From JAPOVO01 sp026708165 (GTDB lineage Bacteria; Chloroflexota; UBA11872; VXNJ01), in NCBI GenBank assembly GCA_965208775.1, contig OZ242360.1, positions 558,001 to 622,000 of the forward strand: a DNA stretch of 64,000 nucleotides, written 5' to 3'. Below, piece by piece: positions 1 through 8,888 of the stretch. The notes under the pieces were generated by a model that searched no databases, had not been told where the DNA came from, and worked only from the letters and a program-made list of their open reading frames with translations. Each line of letters opens with the position of its first letter. Position 1 is the first letter of the stretch. The translations under genes were made by a program, and so were the position numbers.

Positions 1-1510
1 CGCGATAGTCGGGGTCGAGAAGATCGTACCCAGCTTGCAAGACGTAACCGACATATTGCCCGCGCTTACGGGAAGCGCGACCGGCCAGAAAATTAGCACT
101 TACGTCTCGTTGACGACCGGTCCGAGCCGAAGCGCCGATATCGAAGGCGTCCCAACTTTGGGCGCGCACGGCCCTCGCGAGGTGCACGTGATCCTGGTCG
201 ACAACGGACGGCTGACGATGCGCGAGGACAGGGATTTTCGTTCCGCGCTGAACTGCGTCAAGTGCGGAGCCTGCTCGAACGTATGCCCGCCCTTCCGAAT
301 CGTCGGCGGACACGCCTTCGGATACGTCTACAGCGGGCCGATTGGTCTGGTCGTCACCGGCCATCACCACGGTTTCGCGAACATCGCCGACCCCCAATCG
401 CTATGCGTGGGTTGCAGCGCATGCGAGACAGTCTGTCCGGTTGGCATTCCGCTGCCGCGACTGATTGGAGAAGTGCGCAATCGCGTGACGCAAGATAAGA
501 AGGGCGGCGGAATCAAGCGGTCTATCGTTCGCGGTATAGCCAATCCCCGGAGTTTCAGCGCCGGACTGCGCGCCGCCGCCAAGGCCCAGCTGCCGCTGAC
601 CTGGGGAGGCAAATTCACGCGGCTGCCCGTTCCGGGAATCAAGACCGGATGGCGGAGACTGCCCGCCGTAAACGGAAACCCGCTGCGAGACCGGCGCACA
701 CAGGTCGAGTCGATCCGTCCACGCACGGTCCCGGGATCGGCCGCCGAAGGCGTCAGCGTGGCCCTCTTCCCCGGATGCATGACCGACTGGCTCTACCCGG
801 AGATGGGACTGGCAACCATCGAGGTTATCCGTGCCTGCGGGGCAAACGTGACATATCCCGACGCACCGTCGTGCTGCGGCTTGCCGGCAATGAACGCGGG
901 TGATCCGGAGTCAGCCCGCAGGATGGCCAGACAGACGATCGAGGCGCTCGAAGCGGTTGACGCCGACTTCATTCTCAGCCCGTCGACAAGCTGCGCGGTG
1001 ATGTTAAAGGACGATTACCCTCATCTGTTGCGTGACGAGCCGGACTGGCTGGAGCGCGCTCAGCGGCAGTCGGACCGCGTCGTCGACTTTACCGGCTTCC
1101 TGGAACGAGCGGCCAAGCTTCCCGAAGGGTCAGTTCCCGCCGCCGGAATTGGTCCCAAGATCACGTATCACGACGCCTGCCAGACGAACAACGTGCTCGG
1201 CGTCAAAGACGAGCAACGCCGGATCATCCGGGACGTTATGGGATTGAACCTGACCGAGATGACCGATTCAAATATGTGCTGCGGGTTCGGGGGGACGTTC
1301 TCGTTCGACCACCCGGACGTGTCGTCGCGGCTCCTCGACCGGAAGATCAGCCGTGCCGGAGACACCCAAGCCGAAATCATCGTTACCGACAATCCCGGCT
1401 GCATCATGCAGATGAGAGGCGGTCTTAAGGCCAGGGGGAGCGACCTTGAGGTCCTCCATCTCGCCGAGCTGATGGCGCGGTATCTGCCCGACCGGGGGGA
1501 ATCGGACTAG
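1..1510 (+). CDS. LutB-LutA fusion iron-sulfur protein, 5' partial
   Basis: The reading frame is open from base 2, so the gene begins before the window. The first codons (IVGVEKIVPSL) match the end of a LUD domain as in LutB. Two 4Fe-4S motifs follow, CVKCGACSNVCP near base 254 and CVGCSACETVCP near base 404. Two cysteine-rich CCG-type domains then occupy the second half, with SCCGLP near 870 and MCCGFGG near 1275, as in LutA. LutA and LutB are separate subunits of the LutABC L-lactate oxidation complex in Bacillus. Here both lie in one chain, which should pass electrons from lactate or another 2-hydroxy acid to the respiratory chain. Its stop overlaps the stop of the convergent MFS gene by a few bases. 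Family assignment is firm; the substrate is inferred. Confidence 0.85.
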   Translation, partial: AIVGVEKIVPSLQDVTDILPALTGSATGQKISTYVSLTTGPSRSADIEGVPTLGAHGPREVHVILVDNGRLTMREDRDFRSALNCVKCGACSNVCPPFRIVGGHAFGYVYSGPIGLVVTGHHHGFANIADPQSLCVGCSACETVCPVGIPLPRLIGEVRNRVTQDKKGGGIKRSIVRGIANPRSFSAGLRAAAKAQLPLTWGGKFTRLPVPGIKTGWRRLPAVNGNPLRDRRTQVESIRPRTVPGSAAEGVSVALFPGCMTDWLYPEMGLATIEVIRACGANVTYPDAPSCCGLPAMNAGDPESARRMARQTIEALEAVDADFILSPSTSCAVMLKDDYPHLLRDEPDWLERAQRQSDRVVDFTGFLERAAKLPEGSVPAAGIGPKITYHDACQTNNVLGVKDEQRRIIRDVMGLNLTEMTDSNMCCGFGGTFSFDHPDVSSRLLDRKISRAGDTQAEIIVTDNPGCIMQMRGGLKARGSDLEVLHLAELMARYLPDRGESD

Positions 1511-2763
1511 GGAGACGATCCGCGCGGACTGCCGACGTGAGAGCGAAGAGTTTCCGGAACGAACAGACCCAGCGTCAAGACCGCCAGCGCACCGGTTGCC
1601 GCAACGGCGACGGCGGCGGTAGTCAGTCCCCACAGATCGGCCACGCCGCCCACCAGCAGAGGGCCGCCCGTGCTACCGGAGTCGCCGACCAGCCTCCAGA
1701 ACCCCATGAACTCGCCGCGCGCCTCCGGGGGTGAGAGGTCCGCGCCGAGCGTCATCATGCTGCCCGATCCGAAACCGTTGCCCACGCTCATCAGCGTGGC
1801 GGCGAGGAACAGGGTGATTGCATCAGATGAAAACGCAACGAACAGCATTCCCGCTGACAGCATGACGAAAGCCGGGACGGACGCGAACTTGCGGCCGAAC
1901 CGGTCCATTATCACTCCGGCGGGTAAGAAGAAGACCATGTCGATCAACGATGACACTCCGACGATCACGCCGACGGTATCAACATCGAGCCCAATGACAA
2001 ACGAACCGTACAGCGGAAGCAGCGTCGTTCGCCCGCCCCTTATACATTGGATGAGGAATTGGGCGGTCGACGCGCTGGTGATCTCCCAGGGTTTCCGCCG
2101 CACAGCAGCCAGAAGGCCAGCCATCAGGGACCCGCGCTGCACGTAGCGTCGAGAGTACGACTCCTCTCGGCCAGGAAACATCACAAGCACTAAAGCCAGT
2201 CCAGCGGCGGCGGCACTGCTCAGCAAGGCCACTTCCATCCCAACCTGTTCGGCGAGCACTCCACCGATCACCGGTCCCACGAACATCCCCGCCCGGTTGG
2301 TGCCGCCGAACAGGGCGGCCGCCCGTCCACGCTGCGCTAGCGGCACAGCCTCCGCGATGTAGGCGAACCGGGAGACCATCCACAGGGCGACTCCAAATCC
2401 GCCGATCAAGCGATAGAGGATCACAAACGGGAACAATCCCGAGAACGGCAGCGCCAAAGATGAAGCCGTCACGACGGCGGTCCCGGCGATCATTACGCGG
2501 CGGCCGCCCGCCCGCGCCAGCAGGAATCCGCCCGGAACACTTGCCGCCAGCGTTCCAAATCCCTGTACGCCTATGGCGAGCGTTACCAGCGTGAACGAGA
2601 CGCCGAACGAGTGCGCGAACAGGGGCAGCGTCGGGACCAGAATGCCCTGTCCCAGGGAAAGCAAAAACGTCGGCAGGTAGAGCGGTACGGTCAGGCGACC
2701 CACCAGACGCAGGTGTTCGGCTAAGGAACTACTCACCCGCACCCCAGATGACGACGCGCTCAC
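1507..2763 (-). CDS. MFS transporter (DHA1-type exporter family)
   Basis: A 418-residue integral membrane protein with about 12 hydrophobic helices in two halves. After the second helix there is a loop with a GGFLLARAGGRR stretch of the MFS motif-A type, and the second half repeats it as GVIMDRFGRK. Proteins of this layout move small molecules by proton antiport; drug or metabolite efflux is the usual role. The start is GTG at 2761-2763, preceded by a purine-rich gggaagag on the minus strand. It converges on the LutB-LutA gene and diverges from rhaM. The substrate cannot be read from the sequence. Confidence 0.85.
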   Translation of the reverse strand: MSASSSGVRVSSSLAEHLRLVGRLTVPLYLPTFLLSLGQGILVPTLPLFAHSFGVSFTLVTLAIGVQGFGTLAASVPGGFLLARAGGRRVMIAGTAVVTASSLALPFSGLFPFVILYRLIGGFGVALWMVSRFAYIAEAVPLAQRGRAAALFGGTNRAGMFVGPVIGGVLAEQVGMEVALLSSAAAAGLALVLVMFPGREESYSRRYVQRGSLMAGLLAAVRRKPWEITSASTAQFLIQCIRGGRTTLLPLYGSFVIGLDVDTVGVIVGVSSLIDMVFFLPAGVIMDRFGRKFASVPAFVMLSAGMLFVAFSSDAITLFLAATLMSVGNGFGSGSMMTLGADLSPPEARGEFMGFWRLVGDSGSTGGPLLVGGVADLWGLTTAAVAVAATGALAVLTLGLFVPETLRSHVGSPRGSSP

Positions 2764-2906
2764 TTACTCTTCCCGGATCCGCCGTCAAATAACCGTCCTC
2801 ACGAGATTCAATGAGAGACCTGGATACTCAAAACCTCGCCGAAGATACACTGCTTTGCATGACGACGTGGGCTACGCCCTCCGGTTCGGAATATGAGAGG
2901 TCCGCC

Positions 2907-3245
2907 ATGGAACCACAGCGCCACGGCTTCGTATTGGGAGTCAAGCCAGAACGGCTGGAAGAGTACAAGGAATACCACCGCGCGGTCTGGCCCGAAATCC
3001 TGAATGCCATCAGCGAAGCCGGTATCCGCAACTACACGATCTTTCTAAAGGACGATCTGCTATTCGGCTACTACGAATACGTCGGGCCTCCCGACGAATA
3101 CGACCAACGCATGCAAGCAATGGCGGCGGCCCCGCGAATGCGCGAGTGGTGGGACATCATGGAACCGATGCAGGAGCCGCTGGCAACCCGCAAGGAAGGC
3201 GAATGGTGGGCCGAAATGGAAGACGTCTTTCACACCACCGGCTAA
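2907..3245 (+). CDS. rhaM: L-rhamnose mutarotase
   Basis: A 112-residue dimeric ferredoxin-fold protein that interconverts alpha and beta anomers of L-rhamnose or a related sugar. Family features visible are the YHRAVWPE segment holding the conserved His, the NYTIF strand and the paired Trp in MREWWDIM. I chose the ATG at 2907, not the upstream codon at 2811, because GAGAGG lies about 7 bases ahead and the family starts at this point (about 104 residues in E. coli). No rhamnose isomerase or kinase is next to it, so it may serve one of the sugar-oxidation enzymes elsewhere in the window. Confidence 0.85.
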   Translation: MEPQRHGFVLGVKPERLEEYKEYHRAVWPEILNAISEAGIRNYTIFLKDDLLFGYYEYVGPPDEYDQRMQAMAAAPRMREWWDIMEPMQEPLATRKEGEWWAEMEDVFHTTG

Positions 3246-3266
3246 ACGGCGGCGGTCAGGCGGCTA

Positions 3267-4985
3267 TCAGAGCTTCGATGGAGCGGTAACGGCGCCCAGG
3301 CTTGCCGACGACACCAAGGCAGCGTACTTCGCCATGACACCCGACTCGTAACGAGGCTCAGGCGCCTTCCACTGCTTGCGCCGCTCCTCGAGTTCCGACT
3401 CGGACACCTCGACGTCGAGGGTTCGGCGCTTTACGTCTATCGAGATCATGTCGCCGTCGCGCACCAGACCTATCGGACCGCCGCGGTACGCCTCCGGCGC
3501 GACGTGGCCGACCATGAGTCCGTGCGTAGCTCCCGAAAACCGGCCGTCGGTCATCAGAGCGACCGAATCGCCCATTCCGGCCCCCACCAGCGCCGCGGTT
3601 ACGCCCAGCATCTCTCGCATTCCGGGACCGCCGGCAGGCCCCTCGTAGCGTATAACGATAAAGTCGCCGTCCCGGATGGACAGGGACTGGACCGCCGCGA
3701 AGCAGTCCTCCTCACTGTCGAAGACGCGGGCGGGTCCGCGAAACTCGTTCCGCTCATGTCCGGCCAGCTTCACCACACACCCTCCAGGCGCGAGGTTTCC
3801 GCGCAGTATCGCGATGCCGCCTGTTTCCTTTATCGGCTCTTCAATCGGGCGGATAACGCGCTGGCCTGGAGTCTCGCTGACGTTTTCGGCTATTTCTCCT
3901 TGATTGCTTCCATCGACGTTCGCAACGTCGGGGTCGATCAGGTCTCGCTTCAGCAGCTCCCTGGCCACGAGCGCCACGCCGCCGGCGTCGAATACGTCGG
4001 TTGCGACGTAACTGCCGCCCGGTTTCAGGTCGGCCAGCACGGGCGTCTGCTCGGCGATCCGGTCAAAGTCCTCGATCACCAGCGGCACGCCCGCCTCGTG
4101 AGCGATGGCCATCAGATGCAAAACGCCGTTCGTCGAGCCAGCCGTAGCCGCTACCGACGCGATTGCGTTTTCGAAGGCGGCCTTGGTCATTATCTGCCTC
4201 GGCCTGATTTCGTTCTCTAGAAGATGCATCACGAGCTTGCCGCATTCGACCGCAACCTCCGCCTTGCGCGGATGAGTGGCGGGAATCCCGTTGAATCCGG
4301 CGGGGCTGATGCCCAGGAACTCGAGCGTGGTTGACATCGTATTGGCGGTGAACTGCCCGCCGCACGCGCCCGCCCCGGGGCAAGCCACGTCTTCAAGCTC
4401 GGTCAGGTCGGCATCGGTCATCTTGCCCGCCGCGTGCGCGCCGACCGCCTCGAACACGTCCTGGATCGTCACGTCCCGACCGCGGTATTTGCCCGGCGCG
4501 ATACTGCCGCTATAGAGCACCAGACCCGGAATATTCATCCGCGCGAGCACCATGGCCCCGGCGGGGATCGTCTTGTCGCAGCCAACGATCACGACCAGAG
4601 CGTCGAACGAATGGCCGCGCGCCGCCAGCTCGATGGAGTCGGTGATGATCTCCCGGCTGACCAGCGAGGCCTTCATGCCCTCGGTTCCCATTGCGACGGC
4701 GTCGGACACCGCGATCGTGTTCACTTCGACGGGCATCCCGCCGGCGGCCCGGATGCCCTCCTTGACTTTGGCGGCGAGCATGCGCTGATTGAAGTTGCAG
4801 GGCATGGTCTCGATCCACATGTGAGCAACGCCGACCACCGGCTTCGTAAGGTCTTCGCTGGTGAAGCCGACAGACTTCAAAAACGATCGCGCCGCCGCGC
4901 GATCCGGCCCTTCCGTCATCACCGCGCTGTTGCGTCTGGTCTTGTCGATCATCTCCTGCTCCAACACTCCAACAGAGGTAGCCAT
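3267..4985 (-). CDS. ilvD: Dihydroxy-acid dehydratase
   Basis: 572 residues, full length for the IlvD/Edd family. DHAD dehydrates 2,3-dihydroxy-isovalerate and 2,3-dihydroxy-3-methylvalerate in valine and isoleucine synthesis. Three conserved cysteines that hold the iron-sulfur cluster are visible at about residues 63 (MPCNF), 136 (VGCDKT) and 208 (GACGGQFTANT). The TDGRFSGATHG segment near the C-terminus is the family signature. No other branched-chain gene is adjacent, so a sugar-acid dehydratase role remains possible, but the cysteine pattern is that of ordinary DHAD. It converges with rhaM. Confidence 0.92.
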   Translation of the reverse strand: MATSVGVLEQEMIDKTRRNSAVMTEGPDRAAARSFLKSVGFTSEDLTKPVVGVAHMWIETMPCNFNQRMLAAKVKEGIRAAGGMPVEVNTIAVSDAVAMGTEGMKASLVSREIITDSIELAARGHSFDALVVIVGCDKTIPAGAMVLARMNIPGLVLYSGSIAPGKYRGRDVTIQDVFEAVGAHAAGKMTDADLTELEDVACPGAGACGGQFTANTMSTTLEFLGISPAGFNGIPATHPRKAEVAVECGKLVMHLLENEIRPRQIMTKAAFENAIASVAATAGSTNGVLHLMAIAHEAGVPLVIEDFDRIAEQTPVLADLKPGGSYVATDVFDAGGVALVARELLKRDLIDPDVANVDGSNQGEIAENVSETPGQRVIRPIEEPIKETGGIAILRGNLAPGGCVVKLAGHERNEFRGPARVFDSEEDCFAAVQSLSIRDGDFIVIRYEGPAGGPGMREMLGVTAALVGAGMGDSVALMTDGRFSGATHGLMVGHVAPEAYRGGPIGLVRDGDMISIDVKRRTLDVEVSESELEERRKQWKAPEPRYESGVMAKYAALVSSASLGAVTAPSKL

Positions 4986-5023
4986 GGAATCAAACCAGAG
5001 ATTCTATCCGCTACGGTGACGGC

Positions 5024-6154
5024 TTACAGCGGATACAGCCGCTCCAGATTGCCGCCAAGAATTCCGTCGCGCTCGTTCTGGGTAAGAAAATCACACCGAG
5101 TCTTGAACAAGACCATCGACTGCTTGTACGTCACGACTTCCTCGCAGGATGGCATATCCGAACCCCAGATGAGCTTTTCGGCCCCAACCTCCGCAACCAA
5201 AGTACGCACGACATCCTTGATTCCGGGCGTGTAGGGAGGGAACTCGTCGTCGAAGCTCATCTTGTGGAGCATCAGCTCGATGCTCCAGCCGGGATTGTTC
5301 AGCAGACGCAGTATCTGCGGGGGCACGTGATAGCGATTCGGAACGTTGACGTCGATCCGCAGGTTCTCAAGCCCGTGGGTCAGCACGGACGGTATGCCCG
5401 GATGCGCCCTGGCCCAGTGGTCGAAGTCTTCCAGCTCGCTGAAATAGACCTCCATCTGCGGACGCCGCTTACTCGCCGAAGACCAGTGGACTGGAACCCC
5501 GAGTTCGCCGACCAGTTCCCACAGCGGCTCCAGGCTCGGATCGTTGACGCCGAACTCGAAGTCACAGTGAAAGAAGCCGCTGGTGCTGAAGTAGAGGCCC
5601 GAAAATCCGTAGTCCTCGATCTGACGGCGGACCCGTTCGAGCTGATCGGGACTGCCGCCGCGCCACTCGTCCACCTGAGCGAGCGCGACCAGACGGTCGG
5701 GATACTGGCGAATGCAATCGGCCAAATACTCGTCCAACTTGCCGTACATGCGATCCGACTGAAGCAGCGCCCTGTCTACGCCCGCGTAGTCCATCTGCGT
5801 GATCATGTAGTCGGCGGGGCATGAGTTGTCCCACAGCGACGGCGTGAATAGCTGGTAGTAGTAGTCCTCGCTATTGATGGTGAACTCGACCCGGCCGTAG
5901 CGTCCGATCCTGAAGTTGACGTCCGGCAGCCACGAGATGCCATCGCCGTCGCCCACAAGGACAGGCTCCCCAATGGGCGCGTTGTCGCGGGTACGCCTGA
6001 TGTCGGTAGCGCCCGCGAATCGAATGTGGTGCTGGGTCTCGGCCATACGGGCCAACATGTCGCCGGTGTCCTCGCTCAGCGGCGGAAAACAGTGCACATG
6101 GGCGTCGAACACTGGGGTCACAATTCGCTCCCGGCCTTGAGAAAAGCTATTCAT
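5024..6154 (-). CDS. Amidohydrolase family protein (Amidohydro_2, ACMSD-like)
   Basis: A 376-residue metal-dependent TIM-barrel hydrolase or decarboxylase. The N-terminal metal motif DAHVHCF (His19, His21) and the C-terminal WGSDMPSCEE with its conserved Asp are both present, with further His residues in VHWSS and LTHGLEN. Members hydrolyse lactones or decarboxylate small aromatic acids. It is translationally coupled to the upstream VOC gene (8-base overlap at 6147-6154), so the pair probably acts on one small organic substrate. The exact reaction is not identifiable. Confidence 0.8.
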   Translation of the reverse strand: MNSFSQGRERIVTPVFDAHVHCFPPLSEDTGDMLARMAETQHHIRFAGATDIRRTRDNAPIGEPVLVGDGDGISWLPDVNFRIGRYGRVEFTINSEDYYYQLFTPSLWDNSCPADYMITQMDYAGVDRALLQSDRMYGKLDEYLADCIRQYPDRLVALAQVDEWRGGSPDQLERVRRQIEDYGFSGLYFSTSGFFHCDFEFGVNDPSLEPLWELVGELGVPVHWSSASKRRPQMEVYFSELEDFDHWARAHPGIPSVLTHGLENLRIDVNVPNRYHVPPQILRLLNNPGWSIELMLHKMSFDDEFPPYTPGIKDVVRTLVAEVGAEKLIWGSDMPSCEEVVTYKQSMVLFKTRCDFLTQNERDGILGGNLERLYPL

Positions 6155-6584
6155 CGTGATAGGCGACGAGTTCGAGGATAACGCCTTCCGGGTCGCGGAA
6201 ATAGAAGACGCTCTTATCGCCGGCCGGAGCCAACTGCGGCTCAGAGAACGGCTGGCCGCCGGCGTCGATCACCTCGTGCCAGGCAGCGTCGATGTCGTCC
6301 ACCACGAACATCACGTGGCTACAGTACGCCCCATTCGCCGCGCGGGCGGGCGAGTGGTCGGGATGCGAAATGTACTTGAGCAGCTCGATCGTGCTCGGCC
6401 GGTCCTCGTTGCCGAGAATCGCTATCTCCAGGCTGGCCCGCTCCAGACCGGTAACGTTGTCGATGAACGAGCCTTCCCGACTGAATCGGGTCTCGACCTC
6501 CAGGCCGAATATCCGGGTGTAGAACTCGATCTGCGAGTCGAGGTCTCGAACGACTATCCCCGCGTGACCGAACCTGGCGTTCAT
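6147..6584 (-). CDS. VOC family protein (glyoxalase/dioxygenase superfamily)
   Basis: A 145-residue single-unit vicinal-oxygen-chelate protein made of two beta-alpha-beta-beta-beta modules. Metal ligands at the expected places are His7 (FGHAGIVVRD), a Glu in TIELLKY, a His in CSHVMFVVDD and a Glu in VILELVAY. VOC enzymes are lyases, epimerases or ring-cleaving dioxygenases. The gene overlaps the small upstream gene by 4 bases and the downstream amidohydrolase by 8, so these genes read as one operon. Confidence 0.82.
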   Translation of the reverse strand: MNARFGHAGIVVRDLDSQIEFYTRIFGLEVETRFSREGSFIDNVTGLERASLEIAILGNEDRPSTIELLKYISHPDHSPARAANGAYCSHVMFVVDDIDAAWHEVIDAGGQPFSEPQLAPAGDKSVFYFRDPEGVILELVAYHDE

Positions 6585-6904
6585 CGACGATGCGCCTCGG
6601 GTCGCCAGCCGAGCGACTCCAGACGCTCCAGGTCGATGCGCAGCTCGTGGTCACTGAACAAACTCTTGAATTGAGATTTCAAAACGGTGGCTTCCATGGA
6701 GATATCGAGGCTTTGAAGCTCCCAAAGTCTCGTGAGCCCCGGTGAAATGCCAGGCCGACTGAGCAGTTGCTTAGCCGCTGCTAATCCTCCGAGCCTTCGG
6801 ACGAGTTGCAAGAAGCGAGTAGCGCGGTAGCCCAGCTTTGCAGCTTGCGCATATATGTCCAGCATCGCCCGGTGGAACTCGTTTTCAAGCTTCTGGTCAT
6901 TCAC
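6581..6904 (-). CDS. Conserved small protein of unknown function
   Basis: 107 residues, predicted soluble and mostly helical, with no signal peptide. The start is ATG at 6904 and the end overlaps the VOC start by 4 bases. The chain runs FHRAMLDIYAQA, GYRATRFLQLV, a Gly-rich AAKQLLSRPG, then LTRLWELQSLDISMEA. I recall similar stand-alone small proteins in bacteria, but I cannot assign a function. Tight coupling to the VOC and amidohydrolase genes shows it is translated, yet its role in that operon is unclear. Confidence 0.7.
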   Translation of the reverse strand: MNDQKLENEFHRAMLDIYAQAAKLGYRATRFLQLVRRLGGLAAAKQLLSRPGISPGLTRLWELQSLDISMEATVLKSQFKSLFSDHELRIDLERLESLGWRPEAHRR

Positions 6905-6922
6905 CGGCCAAACTCCGATCCA

Positions 6923-8503
6923 TCAGCCCCCGGCCAGATAGCGCGCCGCCGCATTGTAGCCGGGCGCTCCCGTGACTCCGCCGCCGGGATGTGCCCCCGA
7001 TCCGCAGAGGTACAAGCCCTCCAACGGCGTCGCGTAATCCGACCACCCCGGCAGCGGCCGGTCGGAGAAGAGCTGCCCCGGCAGGATTTCGCCGTGGAAG
7101 ATGTTTCCGCCGGTCAGGCCGAATCTCTGCTCCAGATCCGCCGGCGAAAGCACCTGCCTGTGGACAATCGCCCGCTTTACGTTGGGCGCGTACTCAGCCA
7201 GCGTGTCGATCACGTTGTCGGCCACCTCTTCACGGCGGTCTTCCCAATTGCCAGAAGCGAGATGGTATGGAGCGTGCTGAGCGAATATCGACATCGAGTG
7301 CATTCCGGCGGGAGCCATGCTGCCGTCCGTCGCCGACTGGATGTAGACCTCCATGAAGGGCGTAGCCGACGGCTCGCCAACCTCGGCGTCCCGAAAGGCC
7401 GCGTCGAGATAGCCAAGACTCGGGCAAATATCGACCGTTCCGGTGTGCTGCGGACCCGGCTCAACGCCCGGCAGCGCCACGTAGTCAGGCAATTCCGAGA
7501 GCGCGCAGTTGATCTTGATCACCGAGCCGTCGATCCGAATCTTCTCAACGTCCCGGACGAAATCGTCTGGAAGTGCGTCGCGGTCGATCAGGCCCAGAAA
7601 TGTGCGCTTGGGATCCGCGTTGGAAAACACGGCGTCGCATTCAATCACCCCGCCGCCGGCAAGCTCCACTCCCACGGCGCGTCCCGTGCGGGTCTTGATC
7701 GCGGCGACCTCGGCGTCGACTCGTATCACGACTCCCGCACTCTCGGCCGATCTTGCCAGCGCCGCGGTGACGGCTCCCATGCCGCCCCGGACGTACCCCC
7801 AAACTCCCGTGCCGTCGAACAGCCCGCCCATGTAGTGATGCGCCATCACGTAGGCCGTTCCGGGCGTATGCGGCCCGGCGAGCGTCCCGATCACACCCTG
7901 CGTGGCGAACGCGCCTTTGACGATGTCGGACTCGAAGAACTCATCGAGCAGATCGGCCACGCTGAGATCGAGGACCTTTTCGAGAATCCGGGCGTCGTCC
8001 TTGGAAAGCCCGGCCAGAGTATGCCCGCGCGGTTCGGGAGGTTTGAGCAAGAGTGACCTGAGCAGCGCTCCGGCCCGCTCCCAAAACGACTCGAAGGCGG
8101 CATACGCCGCCGCGTCGCGTTCGGAGAACTTGGCGATCTCACGCTGCGCGGCGGCCATGTCGCGCCAGAGAATCAGATAGCGGCCGTCGGGCAGTGGCAG
8201 GAACATGCCTGGGTCTTTCGCGTAGCAAGCCAGACCGAGCGCTTCGAGTTCCAGCTCCTCGACGATGCGCCTTTGCAGCAAGCTGATCGAGTAGGCCGCA
8301 GTCGAGACTTTAAAGCCCGGGAACGGCTCTTCAGTCACGCAGGCTCCGCCAACCACCTCCCTGCGCTCCAGCACCAGCACCGACCTGCCCGCCCGCGCCA
8401 GATACGCCGCCGCAACGAGTCCGTTATGACCGGCACCGATTACGACCACGTCGTACTTTCTCGCGTCGCGCGCGCCAAACGGCTTGGCCCGGTATTCGAC
8501 CAT
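6923..8503 (-). CDS. FAD-dependent oxidoreductase (phytoene desaturase/retinol saturase-like)
   Basis: 526 residues from the chosen ATG at 8503. The N-terminal Rossmann motif VVVIGAGHNGLVAAAYLA and the following acidic strand end VLVLERR bind FAD. The C-terminal GSGAHPGGGVTGAPG is the second flavin-binding signature of the CrtI/RETSAT group. These enzymes desaturate or saturate isoprenoid or other hydrophobic chains. An in-frame TTG at 8614 would add 37 residues with no homology to the family, so I prefer 8503, which has gagg about 12 bases upstream. No carotenoid genes are nearby, so the substrate is open. Confidence 0.8.
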   Translation of the reverse strand: MVEYRAKPFGARDARKYDVVVIGAGHNGLVAAAYLARAGRSVLVLERREVVGGACVTEEPFPGFKVSTAAYSISLLQRRIVEELELEALGLACYAKDPGMFLPLPDGRYLILWRDMAAAQREIAKFSERDAAAYAAFESFWERAGALLRSLLLKPPEPRGHTLAGLSKDDARILEKVLDLSVADLLDEFFESDIVKGAFATQGVIGTLAGPHTPGTAYVMAHHYMGGLFDGTGVWGYVRGGMGAVTAALARSAESAGVVIRVDAEVAAIKTRTGRAVGVELAGGGVIECDAVFSNADPKRTFLGLIDRDALPDDFVRDVEKIRIDGSVIKINCALSELPDYVALPGVEPGPQHTGTVDICPSLGYLDAAFRDAEVGEPSATPFMEVYIQSATDGSMAPAGMHSMSIFAQHAPYHLASGNWEDRREEVADNVIDTLAEYAPNVKRAIVHRQVLSPADLEQRFGLTGGNIFHGEILPGQLFSDRPLPGWSDYATPLEGLYLCGSGAHPGGGVTGAPGYNAAARYLAGG

Positions 8504-8655
8504 CACGCAGTCCGCCTCACCCACGCCGCTTCCAGCGAGCAGCGATAAACGCTTCCAAAGGCGAGGTGTCTCATGGCTTTCGGTCGATTCCCAGACTTGT
8601 CCCCGTTCGCTCAAATCATCGCATCATGCTGACTTTACTAAGCAGGTGGTCTGTA

Positions 8656-8685
8656 TTGACGTTCGCTCGCCGCCGTCGGTAAAGT
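8656..8685 (+). promoter_or_regulatory. Candidate sigma-70 promoter of tyrS
   Basis: TTGACG at 8656-8661 and TAAAGT at 8680-8685 are separated by 18 bases. Transcription would start near 8692, leaving a leader of about 195 bases before tyrS. The site lies in the divergent gap between the FAD oxidoreductase and tyrS. No experimental support; the hexamers are good but not perfect. Confidence 0.45.
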
Positions 8686-8753
8686 CGCACTGATATGAAT
8701 CGGATCCAATTCATTGCAAAATCGAAGACAGCCGGGAGCGGTTGCGCGTATAT

Positions 8754-8810
8754 CGGGCCGGCCCGGGTGGCGTTGCCGTTGTCATAGCGCGCCGCACCGC
8801 ACGGGCCGGC
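8754..8810 (+). other. Structured tyrS leader with competing GC-rich pairing
   Basis: CGGGCCGGCCCG at 8754-8765 is a perfect 12-base palindrome. Its last nine bases (8757-8765) are also perfectly complementary to CGGGCCGGC at 8802-8810, so two alternative pairings exist just ahead of the terminator hairpin. The enclosed loop contains GGGTGGC, which resembles part of a T-box, but the match is incomplete. The layout fits an attenuator; the ligand or effector is unknown. Confidence 0.4.
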
Positions 8811-8812
8811 AG

Positions 8813-8837
8813 GCAGAGGAACATCCTCTGCTTTTTT
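8813..8837 (+). terminator. Intrinsic terminator inside the tyrS leader
   Basis: GCAGAGGA (8813-8820) pairs with TCCTCTGC (8824-8831) around a three-base loop, and six T follow at 8832-8837. The run of T is on the plus strand only. The upstream gene runs the other way, so the only transcript this can end is the tyrS leader itself, 51 bases before the start codon. That makes it a transcription attenuator and not an end-of-operon terminator. Confidence 0.8.
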
Positions 8838-8888
8838 GCTTTCAGAACGAATTGACGGTTAATACCAAGACAAGGACCGAAAGAGACA

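Noticed and set aside
3504..4220. 238-codon plus-strand frame opposite ilvD
   Set aside because: It is a shadow frame; ilvD is certain on the other strand.
6806..8056. 416-codon plus-strand frame opposite the FAD oxidoreductase
   Set aside because: It is an antisense shadow of the GC-rich gene; the minus strand carries clear flavin-binding motifs.
8764..8780. T-box identity of the tyrS leader
   Set aside because: GGGTGGC is present, but the following ACCGCG is not, and UGGC would pair with GCCA while tRNA-Tyr normally ends ACCA.
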